From positions 53,951,898 to 54,015,897 of the forward strand of contig NC_079219.1 of assembly GCF_029633865.1 (NCBI RefSeq): DNA of 64,000 nucleotides, written 5' to 3'. The position numbers and the translations under genes are program-made. The notes under the pieces are model-generated. The model searched no databases and had not been told where the DNA came from. It saw nothing but the letters and a program-made list of their open reading frames with translations. Of this stretch, positions 1-10,025 are shown piece after piece. This DNA comes from Lampris incognitus. Lineage: Eukaryota > Chordata > Actinopteri > Lampriformes > Lampridae. How positions within the stretch are numbered: position 1 is the first letter of the stretch; the number at the start of each line of letters is the position of its first letter.

Positions 1-192
1 CCAATTCTTTATGCCATGCCTCGGTCAAGGGCAGTGACGGGAGTATTAACCCGGTCTTCGATGGTGGGAGGAAACCGGAGCACCCGGCGTAAACCCACAT
101 ACAAACTCCACACAGAAATGACCTGGGACGGCCTAGGGTTCGAACCCAGGACCTTCTTGCTGTGAGGCAACACCGATACCCACTGGCCCGAA
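1..192 (-). mobile_element. tRNA-derived SINE, head at right, runs off window
   Basis: Read on the minus strand this begins near 192 with a tRNA-like head. A B-box-like GGTTCGAACCC lies near 138-148. A body follows containing 'tgtggagtttg' and 'ggtttcctcccacc', and then the 'ttaatactcccgtc' tail. The same body recurs at 52858-53201 (minus), 63491-63850 (plus) and as a tail fragment at 40030-40180. This is a common fish SINE type. The tail is cut by the window edge. It is not a functional tRNA gene. Confidence 0.8.
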
Positions 193-428
193 ATATTTCA
201 CTGCTGATCTCAGCACAGGAGGAACACTGGATGAACCAAGAATATTTCGCTTGACTCACCTCGCCGCTATATTTCACTGACATAATAAGGGAGATGAGAC
301 GCGGAAGTGCCACAGACGTCGATAAAACCCCGCTATAAAAATACAATTTCAAGAGTAGGGTTAATCAGTCACAGCTGGCAATCATCTCAGTAGCTACAAT
401 GAAACATTTCCCATCGTTAAACTGCTTT
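193..428. other. Unassigned sequence
   Basis: No coding signal or recognised repeat was seen between the SINE and the Gypsy LTR. It is probably the unique or ancient flank into which the Gypsy element inserted. Confidence 0.4.
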
Positions 429-558
429 CGTGGTGTATTTGAATAAGCACTCGGTGCTCCACTAAGTTGGGCTATTCATGAAGCACATCGTTGTTGGATT
501 GCTTATGCCTGTAGATGACACACCGTTAGACAGCCAACACCCGTTCAACTTTCAGCCT
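429..558 (+). mobile_element. Ty3/Gypsy 5' LTR, left half
   Basis: This segment aligns by eye with the first part of the 3' LTR at 14100. Both contain 'gtggtgtatttgaat', 'cggtgctc.actaagttgg' and 'ttgttggatt.cttatgcctgtag'. It stops at AACTTTCAGCCT (547-558). The same 12 bases resume the LTR at 9837-9848, so the LTR is interrupted by the 559-9836 block. The first base aligned to the LTR start is C rather than T. Confidence 0.8.
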
Positions 559-1102
559 GAGGCCAAGATGGCGCTGGTGTGAGCGACACTTCGGCTTTTC
601 CCTCACTAATATCTTGGTTAAAGTTTATGTAAGTTGCAAATATCTTAAATCTAACTTATATGTCAACTTAAGTAACAAAGTTACCAACTACCGGGTATCA
701 ACTATGTTTTTTTTCCCTCCTTCTCTTGTAATACATCTTGGCACCAACAGTGGTAACGTGAAGCTCTCTGTGCACGGTAACGTCCGTCAGGCTGGTGGAC
801 GCTCCTCCTTTGGTGTTGGTCCGTGGACGTCACTGCTAGCTGTTTCCGCCTTCGTGAGATCGATAACTTTTATTTTCTTATCTCTTCTCTTTATTCTGCC
901 CTAACCTCTTCATTTTGTTCTGATTAAGCTATTATCTGTGCTTGGCTCACTTATCGCTAGATTCTCTCGTTTTCTTGCCCTTGGGACTCGTGTTTAGTCG
1001 GCAGCTTCTCCTTCCTAGTTTGTTAACAGCTTTGAGCTTAGCCTAGCTTAGCAGTTAGCTCTATTACATTCGCAGTCAAAGCAGCCTCGTTAAAACGATG
1101 GG

Positions 1103-1929
1103 TTGTGGCGATGCTCCGTAGTTAGGTTGTCTCTATTAGAGACACGTGTCCGTGAGTTAGAGCAGCTTCTTTCAGCTAGGATTACGTTAGATGTGACGGG
1201 CACTCCAGATAGCCTTAGCCTCGGGCCTGACAGCAAACCCGCTATTGTTAGCACTAGCTCAGCCTCGTCGGCAGATACGGCCGAGTTTGTCTCCGTTTAC
1301 CGGCATGGGGAGGCTCGCAAGAGCAAGCCGCCGGTCGTGTGGCCTGGTCTGCAGTCACCTCTCCCGACTGCATACCGGTTTTCACCACTCACCAGCCCTG
1401 TTGGCAGTCCTAGCGGCCAGCGTGCTTCTCCCGTTCCTGTTGACAGAGTAAAGCAACGTATGCTAGTGATGGGAGACTCCATTACCCGCTATATTAGATT
1501 ATCACCAGCCTTGGTTCACTGTTTACCCGGGGCCAGAGTCTCCGACATAGAGGATAATCTTAGGATGCTGGCATCACGGAGGGAGAGTCAGGGAACCCAG
1601 GCACACAGCACCACTATTTTGAGCAACATTGTTATTCGTGTCGGCACCAATAACGCTAGGATGAAGCAATCAGAGAGCTCAAAAGCCAGCCTTGTTAGAA
1701 CGTTTGAGTTTGCCAGAAAGATGTGTCGGCATTGATTGTCTCTGGTCCCTTACCTGTGAGGGGTAATGATGAGATGTACTGTAGGCTCACCTCAATGAAC
1801 CGCTGGCTGGCTCGTTACTTTAATGAGCAGGGATTCGGCTTTGTTGATAACTGGCCTTTCTGGGACCGCCCACCTGCTGAAAGCGGATGGCATTCACCCT
1901 ACTGGGGACGGCCCCGCTCTTTTGTCTAG
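1103..1929 (+). pseudogene. LINE ORF1 remnant, SGNH/GDSL-esterase type
   Basis: The N-terminal half is an Arg/Leu heptad-like stretch (LSLLETRVRELEQLLSARI) that could form a short coiled coil, then a Ser/Pro-rich linker. The C-terminal half has the esterase signature: MLVMGDSITRYIRL (catalytic-Ser GDS motif) near 1459-1500 and RVGTNNARMKQSE near 1637-1675. The reading frame breaks near 1730. It resumes in another frame at 1736-1929 with VSGPLPVRGND and GFGFVDNW, and is lost before a clean D-x-x-H block. This domain is known from ORF1 of L2/CR1 LINEs, where it is thought to act on lipid or assist RNP formation. The true start codon is not resolved. It is a dead copy. Confidence 0.75.
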
Positions 1930-2218
1930 TAATATTGATAGCTGTTTACGTTTAGTTTGACACTAGGGACTTATCATTCAGCAGGTTGCAGGCGATTAGA
2001 CAGCCTGCTAGGTTTAAATCTAGTGTGGATGGGGAGTCAAATATTTTAATATTATTCAGGGAATTTCTCATAGTGTAGATTATCAGACTGACAGCTTGGT
2101 CTATAACACTGAGACAGTCTCCCTACCCTGCTTGCTGTATTGCTCCCAAGCTCTCCTCTACTAAATGTGTGACTCACAATAATCTAATAATTATACCTAC
2201 CACTGGTGGTGGTGAAAT

Positions 2219-2985
2219 GTGCAACAAGTACCAAATAGTCTACAGAACCAAACATCTGTTATCAAAAATGTGACCACATATCATCCAACGCGTTGGCTGT
2301 CAAAATTTTCAACAAGGTGTCTAATTCCAATTAATATTTCACATATTGGTAGCTCTAAAGTTCTGCCTACTACTGATCACTTCCACAAGATGCTTAAATT
2401 TGGTTTCATAAATGTCAGGTCATTGTCTACCAAAGCCTTACTAATAAATGATCTGATTCTTGAACATAGTTTCGATATGATTGGGTTATGTGAAACATGG
2501 CTGAAACCAAATGTTTTAATTCCCTTAAATGAAGCTTCCCCACCCGACTATACTTATGCCCATGTAGCTCGGGCAAACAAACAAGGTGGGGGTGTTGCCT
2601 TAATATATAAATCTATTTTCAATTTTACTTCTAGACTTGAATCTAAATTCCAGTCTTTTGGGGCTCTTGTTCTTGGTCCATCTCCCTCAGCCATGAACAG
2701 ACACGGCTCAGTCCAAATTGTGATACTCTATCAGCCTCATGGCTTTTACTGTCTCTTAAGTTGGAGAATTTGTCTCAGGCCTCGTTACCCATTCTCATGA
2801 GATTCTAATTCTAGGTGATTTCAATATTCATCTGAATAAGGCTGCTGATCCTCTAAGTATCAACCAAAAGTATCAACTACTGCCTTTCTGGCAGTAGCTG
2901 ATACTTTTGGGTTGGCCCAGTTTGTTAAAGAGTTAACTCATTGCAGTGGTAACACCCTTGATTTGGTTTTATCTAAAGCAGCGGT
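2219..2985 (+). pseudogene. LINE ORF2 endonuclease (APE-type) remnant
   Basis: From about 2393 the frame reads LKFGFINVRSLSTKALLIND, then IGLCETWLKP (the conserved ET-W block) and GGGVALIYK. These are classic N-terminal blocks of APE-like LINE endonucleases, the enzyme that nicks target DNA to prime reverse transcription. The frame breaks near 2797. LILGDFNIHLNK (the GDFN metal-binding block) follows in a shifted frame near 2805-2840. It reaches LDLVLSK at about 2960, where a MITE interrupts the codon series. It cannot be active. Confidence 0.8.
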
Positions 2986-3181
2986 GGGCAGTCTTCTCCA
3001 GAAAGGCCAATGTGGGTGAAGGTTTTTGTTCCAACCAAACAATTACACACTGTCTTCTTATCAAGTTCCTCAGCAAAGACTCTACTGCCTGGTTAGTGAG
3101 ATCAGGTGAGTAACTGCTTGGTTGGAACAAAAACCTTCACCCACACTGGCCCTTTCTGGATAAGATTGCCCACCCCTAAAA
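2981..3181. mobile_element. hAT-type palindromic MITE in LINE ORF2
   Basis: The termini are inverted copies of each other: left 'cagcggtgggcag' through 'ggttggaacaaa', right the reverse complement ending 'tgcccacccctaa'. Each arm is about 70 bp around a short centre. The terminal CAG.GGTGG pattern and the position inside a formerly continuous LINE codon series suggest a non-autonomous hAT element. The expected 8-bp duplication is not clean ('tctaaag' left, 'aaaaggg' right). It has no coding capacity. Confidence 0.65.
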
Positions 3182-4686
3182 AGGGATAGCCGTTTCTGAT
3201 CTGGATGTCTTGCCAACCACACCTACTATGTCAGATCATTGCCTCATCAAATTTGAAGCATTATTGGTCTGTCCAGTTAATGTCAGCACCGATGTAATTG
3301 CCACTCTCCACATTGGTCCTTCCACTGTAGCTGCATTTGGCCAGCAACTGCCTGAAGTCTTGGTTCCTTTCACTGTAGTGATTGACTGTTGAAAATTTCA
3401 GTAGTGACTTAAATGTGGCCCTCTCTAGTCTCCTTGATTCAGGTGCACCCTTCACTACCAGAGCTAGGCAACTAAAGAGGCCTACACCCTGGTTTAACGA
3501 TGAGACACGCGCTCTTAAATGGCCTGCAGTAGACTGTAACGTAAATGGCGAAAATCAAAATTGGAAGTTTTTTTTTATACCTATCGTGGCATGAGTGTTT
3601 ACTGAAATACAAGCGTGCTTTATTATCAGCTGCAAAAATATATTTAAAAAAAGATTGTTTTACCTGCTGCAAAAGCAACGTATCTCTCTCAATCAATATT
3701 AATAAACATAACCCCAGATTTTTCTTTGACACTGTATTTAAACTTACTAAAAAGCAGCCGTCTATTAGCTGCTCACCATTCATGGCCCATGAGTTCCTAG
3801 ACTTTTTCTACAATAAGGTTGATGAGAACTTGCTCTTCAACTCCAGCGGCTCCTGCAGATCCTGTCTAACCAAATTCATATCTATACAGTGAGTCACTGA
3901 TAGTCTCAAAAGCTGTAATAACAGGGACTATCTTTCTTGATACTTTGACTAAGCTCGTGTCAGCTTCTAAACCAACTACTCACCTACTTGACCCTTTACC
4001 AGCAAACGTTTTGAAGACCTCTGGCCTTTTCTGGGACCTAAATGCTAAACATTGTTAATTTATCACTTACTACTGGCATTGTTCCTAGCAGTTTTAAGAC
4101 AGCTGTGGTTAAACCTCTACTTAAAAAAAAAACCCACGATCCAGGGTCTCTTAATAACCCTCGACCAGTCTCTAATCTTCCATTCTTTTCTAAAGTACTA
4201 AAGAGAGTAGTGTATCAACAACTTTCGACCCATATAGAAAAAAACCCCATCTATATGAACCTTTTCAATCGGCTTTCAGGGCCTGTCATTCCACTGAAAC
4301 TGCTCTGACCAGAGTGGTAAACAATCTTTTACTAGCCATGGACTCCAATTCCAATTCTGTGCTTCTACTACTGGACCTCAGTGCAGCCTTTGACACCATT
4401 GATCACTGTATAGTATTAGACAGATTAAATTGTAATTTTGGTGTCTTTGACTTAGCCCTTTCTTGGCTTAAGTCCTACTTATCTGGAAGAACACTATGTG
4501 TCTGCTATAGTAATATTACATCAAAATTCTCTGATGTTAAATATGGTTTACCTCAGGGCTCTGTTCTTGACCCTCTATTTTTCTTTTTATGTTTCACCTC
4601 TTGGGCAAATTACACGCAGCTATGGAATAAATTTCCACTGCTATGCTGATGATACTCAGCTGTATGTACCTATAAGGGCTGATGAT
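3182..4686 (+). pseudogene. LINE ORF2 reverse transcriptase remnant (L2/CR1-type)
   Basis: After the MITE, ORF2 resumes with VSDLDVLPTTPTMSDHCLI (the SDH block ending the endonuclease). Across several frames it continues through [21 protein letters not shown], then FKPLSNLPF-like '[17 protein letters not shown]' near 4160-4210. VLLLLDLSAAFDTIDH (RT A box, 4361-4410), GLPQGSVLDPLFF (B box, 4546-4585) and CYADDTQLY (C box with catalytic ADD, 4641-4668) complete the palm. At least four frameshifts or stops separate these blocks. The protein breaks off immediately after the YADD box because another LINE lies there. Confidence 0.8.
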
Positions 4687-4975
4687 CATACTACTACTAC
4701 TTTCGGCTGCTCCCATTAGGGGTCGCCACAGCGGATCATCCGTTTCCATCTCTTCCTGTCCTCTGCATCTTCCTCTGTCACACCAGCCACCTGCATATCC
4801 TCCCTCACCACATCCATAAAGCTGCTGTTTGGCCTTCCTCTTTTCCTCTTCCCTGGCAGCTCCATATGCAGCATCTTTCTCCCAATATACCCAGCATCTT
4901 TCCTCCACACATGTTCAAACCATCTCAATCTTGCCTCTTTTGCTTTGTCTCCAAACCGTCCAACCTGAGCTTATG
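4687..4975 (-). mobile_element. RTE-type LINE 3' end, 5' truncated
   Basis: On the minus strand this reads FEHVWRKDAGYIGRKMLHME, then LPGKRKRGRP and VREDMQVAGVTEEDAEDR. It ends with the '(tag)n' tail at 4687-4702. It is the same family as 45172-46456 and 33765-34052. The region just left (TATAAGGGCTGATGATCAT) and right (tatggctttcatgatcatgg) is similar, which suggests a roughly 18-base diverged target duplication. The family assignment to RTE is from memory of similar fish sequences. It is a short dead copy. Confidence 0.7.
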
Positions 4976-5044
4976 GCTTTCATGATCATGGAATTTTAGT
5001 TGACCATTAATTGTCATACAAATAATCGCGATTAACGGTTTGTC

Positions 5045-5237
5045 TTTTTTTTTTGTGGCCTTTTCTCCCCAATTGTACTTGGCCAATTACCCCAATCTTC
5101 TGAGCCGTCCTGTTCGCTGCTCCACCCCCTCTGCCAATCCAGGGAGGGCTGCAGACTACCACATGCTTCTTCCGATACATGTGGAGTCACCAGCCACTTT
5201 TCACCTGACAGTGAGGAGTTTCACCAGGGGAACGTAA
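5045..5237 (-). mobile_element. tRNA-derived SINE, tail half only
   Basis: This matches the distal half of the SINE at 15571-15996 in the same orientation: T-run, 'aattgtacttggccaattaccc', 'gggctgcagactaccacatgcttc' and 'gatacatgtggagtc'. The tRNA-like head is missing because the copy ends near 5237, exactly where recognisable L1-Tx1 endonuclease sequence begins. Confidence 0.75.
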
Positions 5238-6388
5238 CACGTTCTCATTCAATGCCAGGGGATTATGTAACATATTGAAGAGGAAATCTATCTTTCTATA
5301 TTGTGCAGGGAAAAATGCAGATTTTTATTTTGTTTCAAGAAACACATTCCACTTCGTAAGATATGAAATTTTGGAGGAGGCAGTGGGGAAGAGAGATTTG
5401 GTTTTCTCATGGTAGCAGTCGGTCAGCAGGGGTCGCTGTGCTTCTAGGTAATTTCAAAAGGTCGCATTCTAAAACATGAGGTTGATGGTGAAAGAAGGTG
5501 GATTATTTTGCTTATGGATATTTCTCAAATTCAGTTTGTCCTTATAAATACTAATGTTAGTAATAATAAACAATTCAACACTGCCCTATTTTTAACTCTG
5601 GAAATGAAGATCAACCAAATTAATATCAAAATTCCCTTTTGCTAAAAAGTTATTAGGGGAGGTTCCTTCAATACCACTTTTAATCAAACAATTGAGAGAT
5701 GGCCACCAAAAACAAACGATTCTGTTAATAGTGTATGTTTCCATTTAGATCTTATATATACTGGCATCACAAAAACCCAGACCAAAGAATATTTACTTGG
5801 AGCTACTCAGATCTCTCAAAATAGTCCAGAATTGATTTAAATCAAATCAAGCTGCATTTTATATAGTGCTTTTCTAGCTGCAACAGCCACTCAAAGCGAT
5901 TTCTGGCTTATCAGTAACTACATTACTGACAAGATTAAGGAAGTCTCTATCGATCCAGTTGTGTTAACTGACCATAAAGCAATCTCAAATAAGATAAATA
6001 TGAATGCTTTAAGCACTAAAACAATAAATAGAAACTACTATAAACTTAAATTCATTACCAGAAAATTAATACTTTAAACAAGAATCTCATAAAATCATTA
6101 GGAAATATTGGAGACAAGTGAGTGTACTCAACAAAGTGGGATTATATTGGGAATTAATTAAGTTTGAAATGAGAAATTTGGCTATTTCATTAGGGAAAAA
6201 ATTGCTCAAAACAAAAAGAAAAACAAATAATTACAAAAATCCTGGATTTTTCTAAAAAGACAGAGCTATTAAATGAGGTATTAGAATTATCTAAATCACA
6301 GACGTGATAGATAATAACCTCATAGATAATATCCATGAGGAGAAAGCAAGAGAAGCTTTTATAAGGTCAAGACTTAAATGAATGGAAC

Positions 6389-7860
6389 ATGGTGAAAAAA
6401 ACTACTAAGTATTTTTTCCAATTTAGAAAAGAGACGTCCTTGGTTAACAAAATTTTTATTAATGTAACCAATGAGAATCCTGATGATATTTCACATTATA
6501 TCGCCTGCTTTTATCAAACATTGTATCCATCTATTCACCCATGCCCATATAAAATCCAATCATTTCTAGAAGTCTCCAGTAATGTCAAGAAAGTTGATAA
6601 CCCCTTTAAAGCTTTGTGTGATGATCAGATCACTATTGCTGAAATCAAGGAAAGTGTCAAAGGTCTTAAAGATAACCGTGCCCTTGGAAATGATGGTCTT
6701 ACCAGTGAATTCTATAAGGCCTTCAGTGAAGAGCTAGCTCCATTCCTTCCCTCATTAATGAATCATTAAGAGAAAAAGAACAACCTGCATCATTTAAACA
6801 AGGAGTTATTACAAGGAGTTATTGCACTAATTCGCAAACCCAATAAAAACAAGCTACATATAGATAACTGGAGACCCATTACTTTACTAAATAATGACTG
6901 TAAAATATTTGCTTTAATTCTTGGTAGAAGACTTAAAAACAGGATTAGAAGAAATAATTGATGAAGAACAAACTGGCTTTATGCATGGTAGGAGTATTCA
7001 CAACAACATTAGATTAATTCTGGATATGACTGATTACAACCACCTCATATTGGATGAGAGCTTTGTACTATTCATTGACTTCTATAATGCCTTTAATACT
7101 ACTACCTTTTTTTTAAAGTAATAAAATTTCTTGGTTTCTGTGATTTTTTTTTAATGCAGTCAAAACACTATACAATGGAAACAAAAGCTCAGTAAAACCG
7201 GCTCATGGAACTACACAACGATTTCAATTGAAAGGGGTTTAAAAACAAGGCTGTCCAGTCTCCCCATTTCTATTTTTGTTGGTCACTCAAGTAATAACAT
7301 CCCATACCAAAATGAGCAATTTTCAAGGGATTTCAGCTTTTGGGAGAAAATTTTAAATTTGTCAGCTGGCAGGTGATACTTAATTATTTTTAAGGGAACA
7401 AAGATGAAATCCTGAAAGCATTATGGTGAATTGAACATTTCTCTGTTGTATTTGGTCTGAAGACGAATGCCAAGAAATCTGTCCTTTTCCCACTTGAAGC
7501 TTGTAAATTTGTCTCATATACATGACAGAGGTAAAAGATACTGTCTCATATTTGGGGATCACTTTGCAATGATGAAAAAAATACATACAAAATTGAATTT
7601 TGACCCAATTATTATCCAAACCAAAAGCAGGCTCAGTATATGGTTATCCAGATATTTAAGAATTCTCTTATCAAAGGCTGAAGCCCTTTCAAGGTCTGTA
7701 TATACATCACTTTCTTTAAATATACCAACTGAAATGTATAAAGTACTAAATTCACAATTAATCAATTTTATCTGGAAGAATAAACCTCACTACTTAAAAA
7801 GAGCGATTTTGTACAACAGAAAAAATAATGGGGCCCTGGAAGTCTTAAGTGTTTCATAAT
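6389..7860 (+). pseudogene. L1-Tx1 reverse transcriptase remnant
   Basis: Blocks in order are ITIAEIKESVKGLKDNRALG and NDGLTSEFYKAF (6630-6720), NWRPITLLNND (6868-6900) and DEEQTGFMHGRSIHNNIRLI (6961-7018). The A box is FVLFIDFYNAFNT (7063-7100, first catalytic Asp kept), followed by an RGLKQGCPVSPFLFLLVT-like stretch at about 7225-7290. The YADD box near 7370 is not intact. The thumb region shows RLSIWLSRYLRILLSKAEAL (7630-7690) and LINFIWKNKPHYLKRAILYN (7760-7820). At least five frame breaks separate them, so the enzyme is dead. Confidence 0.75.
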
Positions 7861-7987
7861 CTAACATCCATCCCTCCATTATCCAAACCACTTATCCTGC
7901 TGTCAGGGTCGCGGGGATGCTGGAGCCTATCCTAGCAGTCATTGGGCAGCGGGCGGGGAGACACCCTCGACAGGCCATCACAGGGCA
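7861..7987 (+). repeat. Short dispersed fish repeat inside L1-Tx1
   Basis: The insertion starts 'tctaacatccatccctccattatcc'-like and continues 'ccacttatcctgctgtcagggtcgc', 'gggatgctggagcctatcc', ending 'ccatcacagggc'. It breaks the L1 reading frame, which resumes after 7987. A short inverted relative is at 37284-37330 ('gcccagtgactgctgggataagc'). I recognise it as a widespread fish repeat but cannot name it. Confidence 0.6.
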
Positions 7988-9501
7988 AAAACAATAGCTT
8001 TAAATAAATTAAATTGGCTTATAAAATTTTTAAATAACAAAAATAGCATATGGAACATCTTTCCCAAATACGTATTTAGTAATGTTGGTAGGTGTGATTG
8101 AATTTCTTCTTAAATGTTACTACTCCATAGACAAATTACCTATCAAACTAGCTCATTTTCACAAACAGGCACTATTAGCATGGACCTTGGCCTAAAAGCA
8201 CAACTTCTATCCACACAGACATTACATATGGAACAACAAAGATATTCCGTTTAAACACAAAACTATGTTAATCCAGAAATGGTTTGACAACAATATCATT
8301 CAAGTTCAGCAACTTTTAAATAAAGATGGGGTATTATTGTCTTATGGTGAATTTCTGAAAAAGTTTGAATTACCTGTTACACTGAAAGTATATGTATTAG
8401 TGTTTGATGCTATTCCGAAAGGTGCTTTACGAGTTCTGAAAAACTCATGATGATACAACTCAGTCCTTAGATTGGAGAGGGAATATCTTCATTGGTGATT
8501 TAGGTGTCCTAAATAAAAAATGTAGTAATAAACAAATTCCGAATAACCTTGTAGAGAATAATATTGCCGTTACGCAAATGTTCTGGTCTTCTATTTATGG
8601 TGACTTGAATTGAAAAAAGGCATGGAGAATATCAGACAAATATTGTATTTACAGTAAAATGAAAGGTGTCATTTAAAATTTTACAGAGAATATATCCTGT
8701 AAAGCATGTTCTGGGAAGGTTTAAACTGAATATTATTCTTGTGACTCCTGTGGTTTGAACAAAGAAACAATTTCTCATTTATTTTTCCATTGTATGTAGT
8801 CCAAAATATTTTGGATTAATGTGCAAAACTTTCTATCTAGGAAAACAAGTCAAAATGGTCATGCTTTATGGTAGGGATATTTTAATTTATTTTGAAAATA
8901 ACTCAATGGACAAAAATGTTAGCTTTTTAATCCAAATGTTTATGATTTTTGGTAAATTCCATATATACTTAGCACAAAAAGTAAGGAAATTTGTGTTTGG
9001 TAGATTATTTCTTTGTTGTAACAGTGCTTCTTGGCAATAAATTTTGGAAAGCCCGTTTATTTCCCTTTTAAATGGTGCCACATTTGTAAGGAACATGCAT
9101 TTGTGGGATGAGCAGCAGAGCTGAGAATGTGGGTTGCACCCATGAAACATTTGCCAAATCTTCTCTGCCAGTGCCAAACAGCTTATTTTGCTGTTGCTAT
9201 TGACTCTTGTTTTGAGCTTCTGGTACCCCAGGTGCTGACAATCAGTTGCCTGATGTAAGATTTATTGCCGAGAAGCATTGTTACAACAAAGAAATAATCT
9301 ACCAAACACAAATTTCCTTACTTTTTTTGCTAAGTTTATATAAAATGAAATGGACTAATAGAAAACCAAACTTTACCTTATTTCTAATTGATATTAACCT
9401 CTATTACAATTCTCTAGTTAAGCTGAAAAACAGAAAAAAACAAAGACCCAAACAATATTTGAATCATGTAAAATTATCAACTAATGCTACTTAACTATTA
9501 G
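7988..9501 (+). pseudogene. L1-Tx1 ORF2 C-terminal remnant
   Basis: In-frame islands include LNKLNWLIKFLNNKNSIWNI (8000-8065), HKTMLIQKWFDNNIIQVQQL (8260-8318) and LLSYGEFLKKFELPV (8336-8380). A CKACSG..CD.C...ETISHLFFHC-like block at 8700-8800 is the cysteine/histidine C-terminal motif typical of L1 ORF2. The tail KMKWTNRKPNFTLFLIDIN follows at 9343-9400. A palindromic insertion separates MIFGKFHI (8942-8965) from that tail. No function is left. Confidence 0.6.
8962..9345. mobile_element. Inverted-repeat element (MITE) in L1-Tx1
   Basis: The left arm (about 8968-9045: 'cttagcacaaaaagtaagg', 'aaatttgtgtttggtag', 'attatttctttgttgtaaca') is matched by its reverse complement at about 9262-9333. 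Each arm is about 70-80 bp with few mismatches, around a roughly 215-bp centre. It interrupts an otherwise collinear L1 coding series. The centre (9060-9250) encodes nothing I recognise. The superfamily is uncertain and a TA duplication is not clean. Confidence 0.6.
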
Positions 9502-9640
9502 GCCCAAATGTCGGCTAGCAGACAGATGTCTCTCGACAATTTTGACGTCATGAGAGACACTTTTTGTGTCTCCCAGGGCTGTCGTGTATATGACACAATT
9601 TCTTATGTCGGCTAGCAGACTAGCAGACATTTGGAGCATA
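9502..9640. mobile_element. Small palindromic element in L1 3' UTR
   Basis: It is bounded by inverted 'ccaaatgtc' (9503-9511) and 'gacatttgg' near 9627-9635. It has two direct copies of 'gtcggctagcagac' and inner inverted 'gtctctc'/'gagagac'. It is too short to code and is probably a miniature inverted-repeat element. Confidence 0.45.
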
Positions 9641-9836
9641 AATCTGTGCACCTTTATTTTTTTCCTCCTATGTATTATTTTGCTTCTATCGATTGTAAAA
9701 AGCTTCTTGCCCGATCCCTCTTTTATTTTTATATAACTGATTTCCCTGGCAATCTGTTTCCTCTTTTTATTATTTTTGTTCTTTAAACCCTTGATTTAAG
9801 TCTGAATGTTATCAATAAAGTTTTGAGGGGGAAAAA
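9641..9836 (+). other. L1-Tx1 3' untranslated end and A-tail
   Basis: T-rich sequence contains 'caataaagttttgag' at 9812-9826 (an AATAAA polyadenylation signal), followed by G5 and A7. This tail joins directly to the target duplication at 9837, so it marks the 3' junction of the LINE insertion. Confidence 0.65.
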
Positions 9837-9926
9837 AACTTTCAGCCTCAACTCTATCGTTATTGTAAATATAACCTTCGTCCACTCGGGTATTGTTACA
9901 TAATGTAAATAAAACATAACATAACA
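9837..9926 (+). mobile_element. Ty3/Gypsy 5' LTR, right half
   Basis: It begins with the duplicated AACTTTCAGCCT and continues 'tatcgttattgtaaatata' and 'ccactcgggtattgttaca', in parallel with the 3' LTR at 14219-14284. The similarity continues for another 26 bases to 'acataaca' at 9926. The LTR therefore most likely ends in CA immediately before the primer-binding site. Confidence 0.75.
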
Positions 9927-9944
9927 TGGTGTCAGAAAACGGAG
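9927..9944 (+). promoter_or_regulatory. Gypsy primer-binding site
   Basis: TGGTGTCAGAA follows directly on the LTR end, as expected for a tRNA primer-binding site. The first 9 bases fit the 3' end of a tRNA-Leu-like primer. The rest (AACGGAG) fits poorly, so the tRNA identity is only a suggestion. Confidence 0.5.
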
Positions 9945-10025
9945 TTACGGAGAAATAGGCAAAGTAAAGTGTCCTGTCAGGCAAAGTAAAGTGTCCTGTC
10001 AGACAAGCTAACAACTCACAGAAAG

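Larger units (their letters stand above)
559..4686 (+). mobile_element. L2/CR1-type LINE, decayed, 3' end lost
   Basis: A 5' untranslated stretch (559-1100, with repeated 'gttagct'-like words) is followed by an esterase-type ORF1, then an APE endonuclease and reverse transcriptase. This is the layout of vertebrate L2/CR1 LINEs that carry an SGNH-esterase ORF1. Frameshifts and stops interrupt both ORFs. A hAT-type MITE sits at about 2981-3181. The copy stops just after the RT YADD motif, where an RTE fragment is inserted. No L2 3' tail was recognised beyond it. Confidence 0.75.
559..9836 (+). mobile_element. 9.3 kb LINE-rich block inserted in a Gypsy LTR
   Basis: The block is bounded by a perfect 12-base direct repeat (AACTTTCAGCCT at 547-558 and 9837-9848) and ends in a short A-run after an 'aataaagttttgag' 3' end. 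That is the footprint of target-primed LINE integration. Inside, from left to right, are an L2/CR1-type LINE, an RTE fragment, a SINE fragment and an L1-Tx1 LINE. The 3' end belongs to the L1-Tx1 element, so that element is the likely original insertion. The L2-like LINE would then be a secondary insertion or a fusion at its 5' side. The order of events is inferred. Confidence 0.6.
5238..9836 (+). mobile_element. L1-Tx1-type LINE, heavily decayed
   Basis: The segment begins with the endonuclease start SFNARGL near 5242 and GKNADFYF near 5310. It continues through RT and C-terminal blocks and ends with 'caataaagttttgagggggaaaaaaa' at 9812-9838. Between 5240 and 6390 the coding sequence is visible only as short in-frame islands. 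A 'tttatatagtgcttttctagctgcaac' repeat piece sits near 5855-5905. Other insertions lie at 7861-7987, about 8962-9345 and about 9502-9640. ORF1 of this LINE is not recognisable. The type is judged from the order and wording of conserved blocks, which match fish L1/Tx1 elements. Confidence 0.7.
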
